A stretch of DNA of 64,000 nucleotides from Euryodendron excelsum (GCA_033060915.1 CM065397.1:31718001-31782000); one strand, 5' to 3'; counted from the stretch's first letter, positions 11,230-23,677 are shown. Notes: generated by a model from the letters alone, not told the origin. A program made the numbers and translations.

Positions 11230-11728
11230 AGTTGGAATTTGGTATTTTGAGTTTGAAGACTGGATTGTCTTGATTTTGAAATGAAACTTTTTTTGAAGGA
11301 AAAATTTAGAAAACTTAGAAAGGTATTTTTGAAATTAAGCTTTTTGAAGGGAAAAGTTAGGAAAACCTAGAAGGTATTTTTTGAAATAAAATCTTTTTGA
11401 ATGAAAAAGAGATAAAACCCTTGAGAATGGAACCTTTTTGGTAGAGAAGACCTCGAGAAACTCGGCCGAAATTTTTCAAAATAAAGAAAGAGTTGGAAAT
11501 TTTTGAAATAAAATCTTTTTTTAAAGGAAAAAGAGATAAAACCTTTAAGAGTGGGGTTTTTTTAGCAGAAAAGACCCCAAGTAACGCAGTGGGACTTGGA
11601 ATTAAAATTTTTGAAGGAAAAGCTTAAAATACCTTGAAGATGAATTTTAAAGAAAACTTTTGAGGGACAAGTTTAAAGAAACCTAGAAATTGATAAAAAA
11701 TTTTGAAGGGGAAATTGAGAACGCCTTT
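11230..11728 (-). repeat. Degenerate ~50-55-bp tandem array in Ogre 3' untranslated region, first part
   Basis: Units built on TTTTTGAAGGAAAAAGTT and AAACCTAGAAGG-like blocks recur about every 50-60 bp. The array continues after the insertion, at 13644-14160. It lies just inside the polypurine tract, the hypervariable region that is known to grow tandem repeats in Ogre elements. Confidence 0.6.
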
Positions 11729-13643
11729 TGTGACAACCCACATTTTAGACCGTTAATAAATAAAACAAATAATCTCAAATAAGATTTAATCACGTTGCAA
11801 CTCCAAACGTACCACCATAAGTGACTCCCAGATTTATTCTTGAAATAAGATTACAACTTCAAATAACTCAACAAAATAAAAATAATATTAATTCTTCTTA
11901 AGCTCCAAGATACATAACACCTAATAATAATGTCTCCAAAATAAAGATATTTCTTCACATGCTCAAAACAACATTCCACCGGTACCTTATATGCTTCCTC
12001 CTGAAAAATAAAATTTAACCGGGAAACATACAATACGACACAGTACAATAAAGCTCAATGAATAAATCAGTTCAACCGATAAGATTTAAAATAATAATAA
12101 TTATTATTATTAGGAGCCAACCAAAATTCACGCTAGTATAATAATCAATTTTCACATTTTTATTGGGCTCAATATCTGGCCCTTCTTAATACCATGCCAA
12201 ACGCTACCTGTGCCACATAACAATTCTAGATTCCAATACCCCGTAGGGTCATCATTTCATAACTACTTTCCAAACAATAGGCCAACGGGACGTTTGTACA
12301 TGTACTAATTAGTTCCACAGCACATCAGCCAAAAACATAACCCAACAATTTGTATAAAAATAATCTTATCAGAGAATCAATGAACACGATAATCAAGGAT
12401 GCACCGGAAGAAATTTAATGAATCCAACAATAAATATAATCATGGAATTAAACAACGAGTACAAATGTTCAACAAGAACACAATTCAAGATTAGTAGGAA
12501 TAAACTCTTTCCAAAGAGATTTAGAAATAAGCATATTATATACAACTTGGTTACCTCAAGTGTATTTTACAACCTCTGCGGAGATCACCACAGTTCTCCA
12601 AATAATTTTACATAACCTAAAACCAGAGTAATAAATATTTCCCACAATTCCCTTTTCCTTTCCCTCTATTTTTTCCCTTCCTTCCTTTTTTCCTTTCCTC
12701 CCTTTTCTTCCTCTCCCTCACGTCTCTCTCTTCTCACTCTTTTCTTGGCAGCCCCCCATTTATTCTTATGCTCTTGTTTGATGAGAGCATTTGGTGAGAG
12801 ATTCATGGCCGAATGGTCCCCGTTATATAGCCGTATGAATTGCCTTAGGCATTAAACATGTCCATCACTACTTGTTGGATTGCATGGGAAGAATTCTAAT
12901 GAATTGACACATCATGAGACACTTGCTAAGTCCAAGTGATGAGACACTTAATGATTGACACTTGCTAGTGGTGCATGAGCAAATACTTATTACTTTGACA
13001 CCCATGCAATAGTGGATCAATCATCCCTCACAGATTCTCTTTAGCCAGCCATCACATTCTTTTGTTTGATATGCTATTATCTTGCAAGAGCTAGTAATAG
13101 CTTGATAAATCAATTTCTCCCACAAATGAACTCTAATATATATTTTATCTCTAAACTAATCTTAACCACCATTAAACGAATGCATATATTACGGACTAAG
13201 TTACACAGTCCTAAACATAGTCATCCCTTTGAATATTTATTCTAGTAAACTACCATGGGTCTAATGATAAATAATTTAAAATCACCTCAAAATTTCGGGG
13301 TGGTTCTTTCTCTTAACTCTCTTGATCATTCTCTTTCTTGCACTAACACGTATTAGATGTCTTCAATTGACACCTCAAGGTTACATGTAACGTGTAGGAA
13401 AAATTGTAATATATTAAAGTAAAATTTTCCTAATAAAATTCTAATTTATTTATCTCTTAAACTCTCCAAATTTTAAAGTCTTACCTTTGACTTATGATTT
13501 ATTCCTTTCAACTAAATAAATATTAGTCTTTAAAATATTTTAATCTTTGCAAATAGTATTCTAATATTATTATTACCCACGAAATTATTACAAATCTTAA
13601 ATGAATAATTTTAAAATCTCTAAAATATTGCCATGCATTGCAG
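11729..13643 (-). mobile_element. Probable solo LTR of a Ty3/gypsy (chromovirus-like) element
   Basis: A 1.9-kb AT-rich non-coding block starts TGTGACAACCC, the reverse complement of the GGGTTGTCACA-type LTR end. It has a CT-rich tract in its middle (12640-12760), as the chromovirus LTRs do. It interrupts the Ogre 50-bp tandem array, which continues on the far side. The flanks CCTTT (11724-11728) and TCTTT (13644-13648) would be an imperfect TSD. The right end near GCATTGCA is uncertain by a few bases. Confidence 0.5.
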
Positions 13644-14160
13644 TCTTTGAAATGGATTTTGAATAAAACTTTTTAAGAAAAAAGTTCAGAAAACCTTTGA
13701 AATGGATTTCAAATAAAACTTTTTGAGGAAAAAGTTCAAAGAAACTTTGAAATGGATTTTGAACAAAACTTAGAAATTAATAAAAACTTTTGAAGGAAAT
13801 GTTTAGAAGACCTTGAAAATTAACTTTGAAATTTGATTTTAAAACTGTCTTTGGACTTTGATAAACTTTTGGAAAAAGCTTAAAAATTTTAGGAATTGAT
13901 TTTGAAATAAACTTTTGAAGGGAAAAGTTTAGAAACCATTTGGATTTAATACTTAGACAAAACGTGTAAAAAATTCATTTTGACTTGAAACTTGAACTTT
14001 TAAAGACAAAATATTTAGAAAATTTATTTTGACTTAAAATTTAAACTTTTGAAGACAAATTATATAGAAAATTCGTTTTGACTCAAGATTTTTTTTTTGA
14101 AAGCAAAATGTTGAGGAAATTCGTTTTGACTCGAAACATGAAATTCTTCTTTATTTTTTT
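13644..14160 (-). repeat. 50-bp tandem array in Ogre 3' untranslated region, second part
   Basis: TTTGAAATGGATTT recurs at 13647, 13696 and 13746, a spacing of 50 bp. More diverged units (GAAAATTCGTTTTGACT) continue to about 14150. It is the continuation of 11230-11728 across the inserted solo LTR. Confidence 0.65.
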
Positions 14161-16471
14161 TCCTCTTTTTTCATTTTCTTGTGCATACCTCTTACATGTC
14201 TCTTTCCTTTTGACATGTTTTCAAGATGGTTGATGCGGGGGACGATGATCTATGTAGGAGGTAATGACTGAGCTAATTATGATGAGACCCACTTTAGTCG
14301 AGCACAGGATTAGTATTGTTGGTCAAGAGAAGGTGGCCTTGCTAGGGCTACAATAGAAAATGCCTCAAATTAAGCTGTTGGAGATGTTGAGGGTACCACT
14401 ACCAGAACTGATGTTGCAATTGAGGTTGAGGTTGAGGTTGAGGTTGAGGGTGCTTTTTAAGGAGGCCCATAGTGGAGCTGCTTGAACTTGCTAGTTAGAT
14501 GCTAGACTGATCAAGAGGTGGTTTGGAGCGATGGGACCTTACATCTAGTAGGCCCTGAGCTTGGGCCAACTTCGTTGATCGGGAGGAGTAATCCGAAGGC
14601 TGTTTTACAGATATCGGGAATGCACACTGGTCTGTTTACGGCATATGTCAAGGAGCACTGATGGACAATTCCTGGCTCATGTCAAGGAAAAGCGTGGATA
14701 GTTTAATCTCTTGTCCAGGAGAAGCATAACTTATTAGTTAAATTGTAGTCCATAGCCCCAAATTAATTTGTAGAAGCTTTAATGGCAAGGAACAGGTAGT
14801 TGAGATGCCACGAAGCTTAGTGCACAGAGGGCATGCCTTTCATTGTCAAAAATTACTGCGATTATGTTTGATAAATACGGTTTGTTGAATAGACTTGAGC
14901 CTCTAACCATGCCCCAATTAGTTATAACTTAGGAAGCTGGATGTCGAACGTTACCGCGATGTCAAAATATAGTGTTTGGAGGCACCTTAGTGTCCTGAGA
15001 AAGCTTTGGGAGGTGCCTCTTAAACTTGTACCTATCTTAGTATCTCGTTATCAAATATCAAGATATAGTAGACTAATTTTAATAAATGACTTATGACATT
15101 AATGCTCATTACTTTGCCATGTTGAGTTTAAAAATTGATTACCAATGCTGGTTATCCACTAGTTGGCACCCCTTGACCCATTTGTTATGGTGTGAGAGGT
15201 TTTGCTGCTTCACTGGGACTGTCTTCCTGTTTTGTTGTTGCTGCTTGAATTGTCGATCTGGTTCTTTTTTCCTCCTTTTTTTTTACCATTATTGCCATCC
15301 ATGCTCTTATGGGTTTTCACAGATGCACATTCTACCATTTTTGCACATTAGTGCCCGTTTTTGGGTTTTCACTACATTAGTAGTTTTGTATCTTACCATG
15401 ATCATACTCTTTTATCCATAGTGCCCCAGAGGGTTTTCACTATGTCCTTAGGCCGTGCTTTTTCTCTTGATTTCTCTCGTTGATGCCACTGAAGACGACT
15501 CCTTGTTTAATGAGATTATGGGTGTTGAATGCTTTGATTTGGAAGAACGATTGATGATGAAATTTGTTGTCACTGAAGTTACTGCTTTGGTTAAAAACTG
15601 TTGATGTTACTTTTGATATTGAGCCTAGAGCTGAGCTGGAATTTCTGCTAGATAGAGCATTTTCTAGTGTAATGATCTTCCTTTAAAGAGCAATAATAGC
15701 AATGATTGATTTGAAAGGTCTTTATTTTGGACTGTAATGTGGGCTTGGTTATGAGGTATTTGAAACGAAGGGATAAAGGCTTAAAAAATTTTACTTAGCT
15801 TTTTAAGACCTATGATCCCTTGAAAAGCTAGACTCTCTCTCTTATTACTGCTTACTTTCTATCCCCCCCCCCCCTTTGGTTTTGGATTTAAACATACCCT
15901 AGCTCTTGTGTTTCCTTTTGCTAAATCTTCACATCTTGTCTTTTTTTTTTTTCAACGATCTCAGATTTGTTACTTTTGCACCATGGTGTTCTTATAAATC
16001 TTCACCAGGTTGATAGTTTTTGTATCTTGCCATGCCTCTACCTATTTATCTACAGTGTCTTTTTGGGTTTTCACTGTGTTCTCCATGTTATGCTATTTAC
16101 GATTATTTTTTATTATTTCTATGAAAGTCAGTATTCTCTCTGCTGTAGTGTTAACTTTCTTATTTTAAGCATTAAAGAGTTTGAGATTTTCCTTTTTTTT
16201 ATTTATTCTTTTTTTTTTTCTGTTTTCTCTCATGGGCACTCCTTAAACCTATGTCCGCTCTTTATTTTCCTTTTCCTATTTACTCTATCTCGACCCATTG
16301 TGGCAAATGATCACTAGGTCGGGTTTTTTTTAAGGAAAGTAATTGGCTCAATTAGGTTTTGCAAGAGAATGCTTTTAACCATATGGGAGAGGAATTGAGG
16401 GCCTCTCTTCATTTCAATCATTGCAATCATTGCTTTGTCAAAGTTTCCAATTACACATAGTAGTGCTTTAC
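14161..16471 (-). other. Ogre-like 3' non-coding region between integrase and polypurine tract
   Basis: There is no credible coding frame; the open stretches here are T-rich accidents. A (TTGAGG)n-like tract lies at 14417-14455 and a C run at 15863-15873. A diverged duplicated segment appears at about 15375-15445 and again at 16015-16085: TTTTGTATCTT, then a GGGTTTTCACT motif in each. This suggests further repeat growth in the same untranslated region. Confidence 0.5.
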
Positions 16472-17060
16472 CTAATCCAAGTTGATGAGTGTTGCAAAGA
16501 TTTCTTCTTCCGTCTCCACTAGAATCAATGTTCTTCCTACCATGACTTTGAGAACTAGGGATGGACCTTTACAATTGGGGCCGAACTTGCCTTTGGCTTT
16601 CTGTTGACTTGGAAGTATCATTTTTAAAACAAGATCTCCTTCCTTGAGTTGGAGAGGTTTGGCTATGTGTCTTTGATAGCTCTGGGCATGGTAAATGGCC
16701 ATTCTCTTTTCACGTAGAAAGTGAAGTTATTCATACTAATCTTTGATCCAGTCTACTTCAATGACTTGAATTTCCATGAAGACTTGAAGATAGGAGATTT
16801 CTAATTCGATTGGTAGGACCACCTTGTTGCTTTAGACCAAGGAGAATAGTAATGCCCCAGTTGAGATTCTAACTAACGTTCTATATGCGATCAACGCAAA
16901 AGGGAAGTTGCTCGTGCCAATCTTTATGGTTGTCATTTTTCCTGCGAGGGATTCTCTTGATATTTTTTGTTCTACTACTTTGATGGCTCCAGTTCTTTAT
17001 GGACTATAGGCTATCGAGTTATAAGGATTGATCTTGAAAGTTTGGTGGAGCTTTGCCATC
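16472..17060 (-). pseudogene. int: Ogre-like integrase, core end and C-terminal domain
   Basis: Integrase inserts the cDNA into chromosomal DNA. From about 17060 down the minus strand reads KLHQTFKINPYNSIAYSP, then SNFPFALIAYRTLVRISTGA, matching the end of the catalytic core in Ogre/Tat integrases. IELEISYLQVFMEIQVIE follows. The open segment 16702-16472 (76 aa) carries AIYHAQSYQRHIAKPLQLKE, then GDLVLKMILPSQ and a GPSLVLKV GPY/F-like module. The first catalytic aspartates and the zinc-binding N-terminus are missing upstream. Stops interrupt it. This is the only recognisable coding remnant of the 32.8-kb element. Confidence 0.75.
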
Positions 17061-19378
17061 GTGGTTGAGGCTATTTGCATTATCTATTGTGATGGACTCG
17101 GGGGAGACTAAATTTTAGAGGATGTCTGGAAAGTCTTTAGGGTCAAAAGATGCCAAGCTTTGGATACCCTGCAAGTTTGTCTAAAAAAATTTTTAGCACG
17201 ACAAAGGAAGCATTTTATAATCAAGAGTCATTGATTTTAGATTAACCTGTTATGTAATTGATATTTACATAATACTTTGATAAGCTAAAATCAAGAGGTT
17301 CCTCCTGTGGGTTTTACCAAGGCCTCTAGGGTCTGGGGACTTTGATAGATGGTTTGATCGACTAACTGCTTATCTTGATGCTGCTAGATTGATGGAGCCT
17401 CTAGGGAGGTGGACCGGTATAATAGGACCAATGCCTAGGATTGAGATATCTTCTTCATGGAATAAGCTTTGATAACGATTCTTTTGAATAGATTGTCAGT
17501 CAATGATCTGGACCGGAATGGTAGTCTGCTGATTCTTTCAGATGAGGACTGCTCTGTACCTGTGCCCCTATTTCTTTCTCGGGTTGGCACCTTTTGTCAA
17601 GCGACTAGGATGGGTTAGATTTTTCAGATAGCATGCTGACAAAGCTTTGTAGATCATGGCACGACACTGAGGTTAATGTTTGAAAGGCAACACTTTGCTA
17701 ATTAACGTTCAACCCCTTTTGTAGGTTGGGCTTCTTCCAATGAATGGACTCATCATTTCATGAGTTTGAGCTAGATGTGACGTAAAGAGTCTCATAGGAT
17801 TGACTGTGCTCTCGAGCCTAGAAAAATAAATAAAATAAAATAAAATGCAATTAGCGTGTGGAGTTAAAGGTGTTATGCAATGCATGCCCTATGGAGGTCC
17901 TTTTTTTTTGATAGAATCTAGGCATGATGTTGAGTCCATTTTGAAGGTGGGATTTTTCCCCTATTATGCAATACAATACCTCTTTGGCATAAGCAAGTTG
18001 ATGATACTCTGTTTAGGCAGTGCCGCCTCTATGGACGGAGAGAGATTTGGGCTTCTCTTAAGATATGGTTCTGTGCATGTCATGAATCCTTAAGGTTGAG
18101 GAACCCTCGGAAGTTTTGGTAGGTTCGATTAACATGAGATTGGATTACTCCTTTCTCTGTACGGTTAATTAAATGTATGAGAATGCGATGAATTGATTTT
18201 CTTGTAATTGTTATCCTGGAATAGATATAGATGCATGATACAGTAAATGAATAGTTTAGAAGACCCCCTTCTCGTCCTGATTTTGCCTTCAGTTTTCTTG
18301 GTACTTAGAGATGAGGGGAGAGGATAGAAGGCAAGAAATACAAGATAAGTTAGTGTCTTGATTTAAAAGTTTTTATGTAATGTATGTCCTAGGGATGCCC
18401 CTGCTCTTTAAAGGGGACTAAACATGATATGGTGGCTCATTTTTAGAGATAGGAGGTTGCCTCTGTATGCAAATACCATACCTGTGTCTAGAATCAATCA
18501 TACATTCATACATTCATACATTCATCCATGGAAATGAAGAAAAGATAGTAACCTAATCATTGAATTCGAGCATAAATACATGTAATTAAAGTACATTATA
18601 ATAGGGGGAAGGGGAACATTTTCCTTAGGACTTTTGCTTATTTACTTTTATATTTAAAATCCTAAACTACTCTTGAGTTTTCAGATTCATCTTCTTTGAT
18701 GGAGGTTGGTGAGGGACCTTGCTTTCAGATTCGCCTCTTATCTTCTTGGCAACTGCATCTCTGTGAGCGAAGAGGGATTGGGGCCCCTCTTTATGAGATG
18801 TCTTGAAATGCATGCCATGAGTTCTTAGGGTTACGTGGGAACCCTTATGGTTTTGGTAGGTTTTATCCAAGGGAGAGTGATCTTGGCATCACTCTCTATA
18901 GGTTGATCATATGCATGAGAATGCATTGACTTGATTTACTTTGAAACTTTCTTCTTGAAATGGAGTATTGATTGCATGTCCATGAATGCAAGAGTATAAG
19001 AAGAGAGAATGCAATAGTAAAGTAAATTTGCATGTAAAAACATTATACAAGTATTATTACAGTAGGAATAGACAGGAATAAAGGAAAGTAAAACGGTCAC
19101 CCTTTCCTCCGTGGTTTTGAAATTGACATGTGTGTCTTAAATCTGATAGAGGTTCAACTATGGGTATTTGCATGAGTCTGAGGTTGAGGGTTTACTAATA
19201 CTTCCTAAGAAGGCTTGATTCCAAGATTTTCAAACCTAGACCCACTCCCCGAGGTGGTGTAATTATCGGTTGGTGATCCAAGCAGGGGAATTATCAAAAG
19301 GTCGTAGGCTAAGAAACTAACACAACATCTGCCCATAACCAATGTACTGTTCTCCCTTCTAACTAGAAGGGTAGTAAT
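17061..19378 (-). other. Ogre-like internal region, unassigned, with a diverged direct duplication
   Basis: No gag, protease or RT motif is visible in either strand. The block at about 17865-18245 recurs at about 18362-18990. Shared landmarks are an ATGCAATGCATGCCCTA-like start, a GGCTTCTCTTA/GGCCCCTCTTTA segment, TTTTGGTAGGTT, and ATGAGAATGC followed by TTGATTT. The second copy is about 230 bp longer. A short CATTCATA microsatellite lies at 18503-18530. The chromovirus enters after GTAAT at 19374-19378. Confidence 0.5.
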
Positions 19379-22107
19379 TGTCATGACCCATTTTATCTTT
19401 TAGATAGGGACAAGAGGTTTATAAGGTAAAGATACATCATTCACCTACTTCCAAAATGATTATTACATCCAGAGAACATTATGTTTCTAGTTGAGATCCA
19501 TAACTTTATTTTATGTACAATCCAAACTAAATATTAAGGAAATTCCAACTGAACTGGGTGGTTCATTTCTCATAATCATTTCCTTGGAATCCAACTGACA
19601 TCTCATTTCCTGAAATTTGTCCCATAAAATAGGAGTGAACTGTGAAGCCCAGTAGGAATCTCATAAATTCTATAAAGCACAGATTTAAATGCAATGCAGT
19701 AAAAAGATAGCATGGAACACATATGCCCCTTGTAATTCTTTTCGTTTTCATTAATATCAGGATCCTTGCAGGTATGTCCTACCTGGGGCATCATCAAGCC
19801 CAGTGGACCCACCCTTGACCCTTCCCCTCGTTAAGATAGTAGGGGCCCACCCATGATTATCTAGCCCATATTAAGCCCAACGAAGTTGACCCATGATCGC
19901 CCCAGATCAAGCCCAATCAAGTTCGCCCATGATATTAACTTGGGGTCTTTTCTTTCCGGTTGTTCCACCTTTATTCCTCCCTAATGATGCACACATATAG
20001 TGAATGTAGCAACATAGTCAACAACATAAGAGCAGGAAGACGTAAAGTCAACATAGTAATTTGCACGTTATTTGATAAGAAGAAAATAAGCATGTAGTTT
20101 AAAGAATGAATAAGTTCCTACCTTGATAATAGTCTTGGTAAGAATAGATACTCATTTCACGTACTGTTTGTGAAGGAAAGAAATACGAGCTTGTATGTCA
20201 CAATTATCCAAGATTCTTGTAAATAGGTGAAAGTGTCAAATAATTAGAGAGTCAGCAATGTTAGAGTTGTTAGCAGGGGGGTGGTTCGGTAGAACGAATC
20301 CTTTGGAATCCTTCTCGTCTCTTGTCAAGAACAAAATTTCTCAATATCGGGGCCCAAAGGTGAAATCCCAAAAGTCACCAGGGGTCCTAGTGACCTTGCA
20401 CTCTCCTATATTTGGGTTTCTCATGCTTTTATAGGTCCATTGCTAAATTTTTAGATTTTTCCTATTTACAGGTTATTTTCTACAATTTTCTGTGTCTAGA
20501 CAGAGTTATTAATTCACGAAAAATGGCAGAATTACCAAAAAATTCCAAAAAATTTAGGGTAGGCTTACTTGGGTAGGCTTACTTGGTCTCTTGGACCATT
20601 CCACCAAAAATTGGTGGTCATCGGAGCTGGGCCCTCACGTGCCACCAGCCGTGCGTGGGGGCGGAAGACGTAGCCTTCTCCTTTCTCCACCGCGACTGGT
20701 GGTGCTTCCAGGTCCATTTTCGGCCATCCACCGCATTTCCTGGCCCTGTATGTGCAACCCAGAGATAGATAAGGATCTAGGCTTCACACTTATGGCCAGA
20801 GTTCGGCCAGTGGTGGTTAGAGGTGGTTGGTTTTTGGTTGAAAAGTCCGGTTGCACGGTGGAACCCTAGGGTTCAGACCTGCAACTGGATTTTTCAGGCC
20901 CTTCCCATCATTTTCTGGAAAAGTGTTCTTCACAAAAGTTGTTTGGATTGTCGAGACAAAGAGGAACCAACTGGCCTTGTCAAGATTCGTGGTCGGTGGC
21001 CAGAGTTAGGGTCTGCCAAAACTTTTTCGACAAAAATTCATTCTAAGAGGTGGACAGTGCATGTGCAGAGGTTCTGGGCCTCTCTAGGACACTCGTAGGT
21101 GTCCTTGAGAAGCTCCATAGTTGCTGCAATAACCCCTCAGCTCCTGTCTTCATTGCCACGGCCAAACAATCCGGGAATTCTCTCTCTCTCTCTTTCTTTG
21201 ATTTTTCCTTGTTTCCGGCCATGGTTCCTAGTTTATTTAGCTAGGTTTGTGGTGAGGGAGGTAGAGGGAGGTAGGTCCTCACCTTAAAGGGTTGCTGGGA
21301 AGCTTGTCCAAAATTTTCTTTTCTTCCTTTTGGTTTTTCTTCAGTTCAGTTTTATTTTTGTTTTTGATTTCTCCAACCTTGCATAAGTTGTTCGAACCAT
21401 CTACCACAATGGAAAGTCACTCATGACAGGTGTGCAAGGCCAGGTGTTAGTGTGCATGAAATGCAAGGTGGATGGCTTAGTTTCGATGCGATAAACTTGT
21501 AAGTCAGTTTTGGTAGAATGGTTCGAATTGATTGTAATTGCTTCGGATTGATACAATGTGTAAATGGGATTGATAGTTTGATGATATTGAAGTTGGCGTA
21601 TAAGTGGTGCCAATCTCTTTACATAGTTTTGGTCATGTCACAAGTTAGTGGACTCTTGGTTTGTAATTAAATAGGTGGAACCTTGAACCGGTTCGTCCAT
21701 GCTTGCTAATGCATGGTTATAGGACTTAGGCTGGTTTAATAATAGAGTTTTTAGGGTAGTTAACGTAGGGTTTTATATATTTAGTGAGATATGTTCAATA
21801 AGCGAGTGAACCAGCTGAGTTCGTGTGTATGACCGGTTGAACCGGTGCTTGCCTATAATAGGCCAATTTAGTTAGATTTTTGGACCGGTGTGAGTTTAGG
21901 TTGGTTCATAGGGAAGGGTTTAGACCGGTGTGTCTAATAGGCCGATGTTCGATTCTTCGGTCCAAGGAAGAACCAAACAACTATCTACAGATGGTTTAAT
22001 AGTGATGCTCATTCGTTGTGTTTTAATTTAGACATAAAAACGAAACACAACAATTCTAACATTTTTAATAGAGATGTAATGCAGTCAAGAAAATTTAGGG
22101 TGTTACA
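19379..22107 (-). repeat. 3' LTR of chromovirus 1 (2729 bp)
   Basis: On the plus strand it starts TGTCATGACCC and ends GGGTGTTACA. On its own (minus) strand it therefore runs from TGTAACACCC to GGTCATGACA, normal for Tekay-type LTRs. It is nearly collinear with 32422-35170. The open frames inside it on both strands have no family similarity and recur in the other LTR, so they are not genes. It has a short CT run near 21178-21193, which is much longer in the other LTR. Confidence 0.92.
20427..20433 (-). promoter_or_regulatory. Probable TATA box of chromovirus 1 3' LTR
   Basis: The minus strand reads CCTATAAAAGCATGAG here. The same sequence is kept at 33470-33476 in the 5' LTR. Its position leaves about 1.7 kb of U3 and 1 kb of R-U5. 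Confidence 0.5.
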
Positions 22108-22122
22108 GTCTTATCTCCTTTA
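22108..22122 (-). promoter_or_regulatory. Polypurine tract of chromovirus 1
   Basis: The minus strand reads TAAAGGAGATAAGAC directly before the 3' LTR, the expected plus-strand primer position. Confidence 0.7.
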
Positions 22123-22146
22123 GCAAATTTTGTCCTCGAAATTAGG

Positions 22147-22578
22147 TTAAAACAGGTAAGGATATTGGGTTCTCATATCTGACTCTGCTTCCCACGTGGC
22201 TTCTTCTGTTCCATGATGTTGCCAAATTACCTTAACTTGAGAAATTTCTTTGTTCCGCAAAACTTTTATCTGATGATCCACTATCTTAATGGGCCCTTCG
22301 TCATGTGAGTGATCGGACTGTATGTCAATAGTTTCCCAATGAAGTATATGCGTAGGATCAGGGTGATATTGCCTCAACATAGACACATGAAATACGTTGT
22401 GTATCTAATCTAATTCTAGGGGTAATTACAATCGATATGCCACTTGCCCAATTCTTTCTAAGATATGGAAAGGTCCAATAAATCGTGGCGTGAGTTTTCC
22501 CTTTTTGCCAAATCTCATCACACCTTTACGTGGAATTACCTTTAGAAATACCCATTCACCAACATGAAATTCCAAGGG
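22147..22578 (-). pseudogene. Integrase C-terminus with chromodomain, chromovirus 1
   Basis: The minus-strand segment continues integrase with a GPY/F-type module at about 22560-22390, broken by a stop near 22408. It then enters an open 79-codon stretch (22386-22147) starting VSMLRQYHPDPTHI-like. The chromodomain reads IKIVDHQIKVLRNKEI, then VKVIWQHHGTEEATWE and YPYLF at the end. Chromodomains bind methylated histone H3 and steer integration to heterochromatin in this lineage. The aromatic residues are partly kept. Confidence 0.85.
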
Positions 22579-23139
22579 TCACCTACGCCGATCTGCATAA
22601 CTCTTTTGTCGACTTTGGGTAGTCTTAAGCCGTTCCTGTATTGTTTTTACTTTTTCTGTGGTTTCTTGAATGATATTTGGTCCATATAGGCATTTGTCTC
22701 CCAATTCTACACAACAGTTGGGTGCTCGCCAGGGTCGTTCATATAGTGCTTTATATGGGGCCATTTCAATGCTAGCTTGGTAACTATTGTTATAGGCAAA
22801 TGCTGCCAGTGGTAAATAATCACTCCAGGTTCCTTGGAATTCCAAGACATAAGCACGAAGCATGTCCTCAAAGATTTGATTGGTTCTCTCGGATTGGCCA
22901 TCCGTCTGCAGATGATATGCGGTACTCATGTGTGTTTGTGTTCCTAAGGCTTTCTTTAAACTTTGCCAAAATCGAGAGGCAAATCTGGGATCTCGATCTG
23001 ACATGATAATTTTGGGCACTCCATGCAATCGAAGTATTTCTTTCACATATAATTGACTCAAAGTACTTAAATTGTCGGTTGTCTTTATAGGTAAGAAATG
23101 TGCGGCTTTTGTCAGTCGGTCCACAAACCCACGTATCAT
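22579..23139 (-). CDS. int: Integrase catalytic core (chromovirus 1), open fragment
   Basis: This 186-aa open segment is the DDE catalytic core. Visible signatures are FVDRLTKAAHFLP (first Asp), KIIMSDRDPRF (second Asp), HLQTDGQSERTNQ (catalytic Glu in SER) and LPLAAFAYNNSYQAS. The segment ends KSYADRRR, the start of the GPY/F region. All three acidic residues are present, so the core is the best-kept enzyme domain in the window. It lacks its zinc-binding N-terminus, which is in another frame upstream, so a frameshift separates them at about 23140-23260. Confidence 0.9.
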   Translation of the reverse strand: MIRGFVDRLTKAAHFLPIKTTDNLSTLSQLYVKEILRLHGVPKIIMSDRDPRFASRFWQSLKKALGTQTHMSTAYHLQTDGQSERTNQIFEDMLRAYVLEFQGTWSDYLPLAAFAYNNSYQASIEMAPYKALYERPWRAPNCCVELGDKCLYGPNIIQETTEKVKTIQERLKTTQSRQKSYADRRR

Positions 23140-23260
23140 AACCTTGTCGAGTCTTTGGTAGTCTTGTTATAAAATCCATGGTGATTTATTCCCATTTCCA
23201 TTCTGCGATTGGTAACAGTTGCAATAATCCACCCAGGCGTTGGTATTCTATTTTTACCTG

Positions 23261-23677
23261 CTAACAGGTAAGACAACGTGCCATAAATTGTGCTACATCT
23301 TTTTTCATCCCTTTCCAATAATATTGTCGCTTAAGTTCCTGATACATCTTGGTGTTTCCTGGATGGATGGTAAATTTAGAATGGTGTGCTTCTGATAGTA
23401 TATTTTGTTTCAATTCATCCTTGTTTACTACAAAATACCTTTCTTTATATCGAAGTTCACCCTTCTCACCTATAGTCCATTCTGGATCGTTTCCTTCTTT
23501 TCCTACTTTTTTCTTTATCTTATGTACTTCCGGGCTTCCTTGTTGGGCTTGTTTAACTTCTTCTAGTGTTTGGGATCGGATTTGGAGACCATATAGTATT
23601 TCCTCTCTATGTCCAAATTCTTCATAGGATTCTAACTCTTGAATAGCGTTCCATTTATCTAACACAAGACTACTCAT
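23261..23677 (-). CDS. int: Integrase N-terminal zinc-binding domain and linker (chromovirus 1), open fragment
   Basis: This 138-aa open segment starts in the RNase H/integrase linker (MSSLVLDKWNAIQELESYEE). It ends with the HHCC module: EAHHSKFTIHPG gives the two histidines, YYWKGMKKDV the conserved aromatic stretch, and ARCLTC the two cysteines. This domain helps multimerise integrase and bind the LTR ends. A frameshift lies between it and the core at 23139. Confidence 0.88.
   Translation of the reverse strand: MSSLVLDKWNAIQELESYEEFGHREEILYGLQIRSQTLEEVKQAQQGSPEVHKIKKKVGKEGNDPEWTIGEKGELRYKERYFVVNKDELKQNILSEAHHSKFTIHPGNTKMYQELKRQYYWKGMKKDVAQFMARCLTC

Noticed and set aside
15086..16317. Two cysteine- and phenylalanine-rich frames of 111 and 116 aa that look membrane-like
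   Set aside because: They come from T-rich DNA in the Ogre 3' non-coding region, on the strand opposite to the element, without a promoter or homologue.
20583..21287. Cluster of open frames on both strands in the left chromovirus LTR
   Set aside because: The GC-richer LTR segment lacks stops by chance. The same frames recur at 33620-34350, and none has a recognisable domain.
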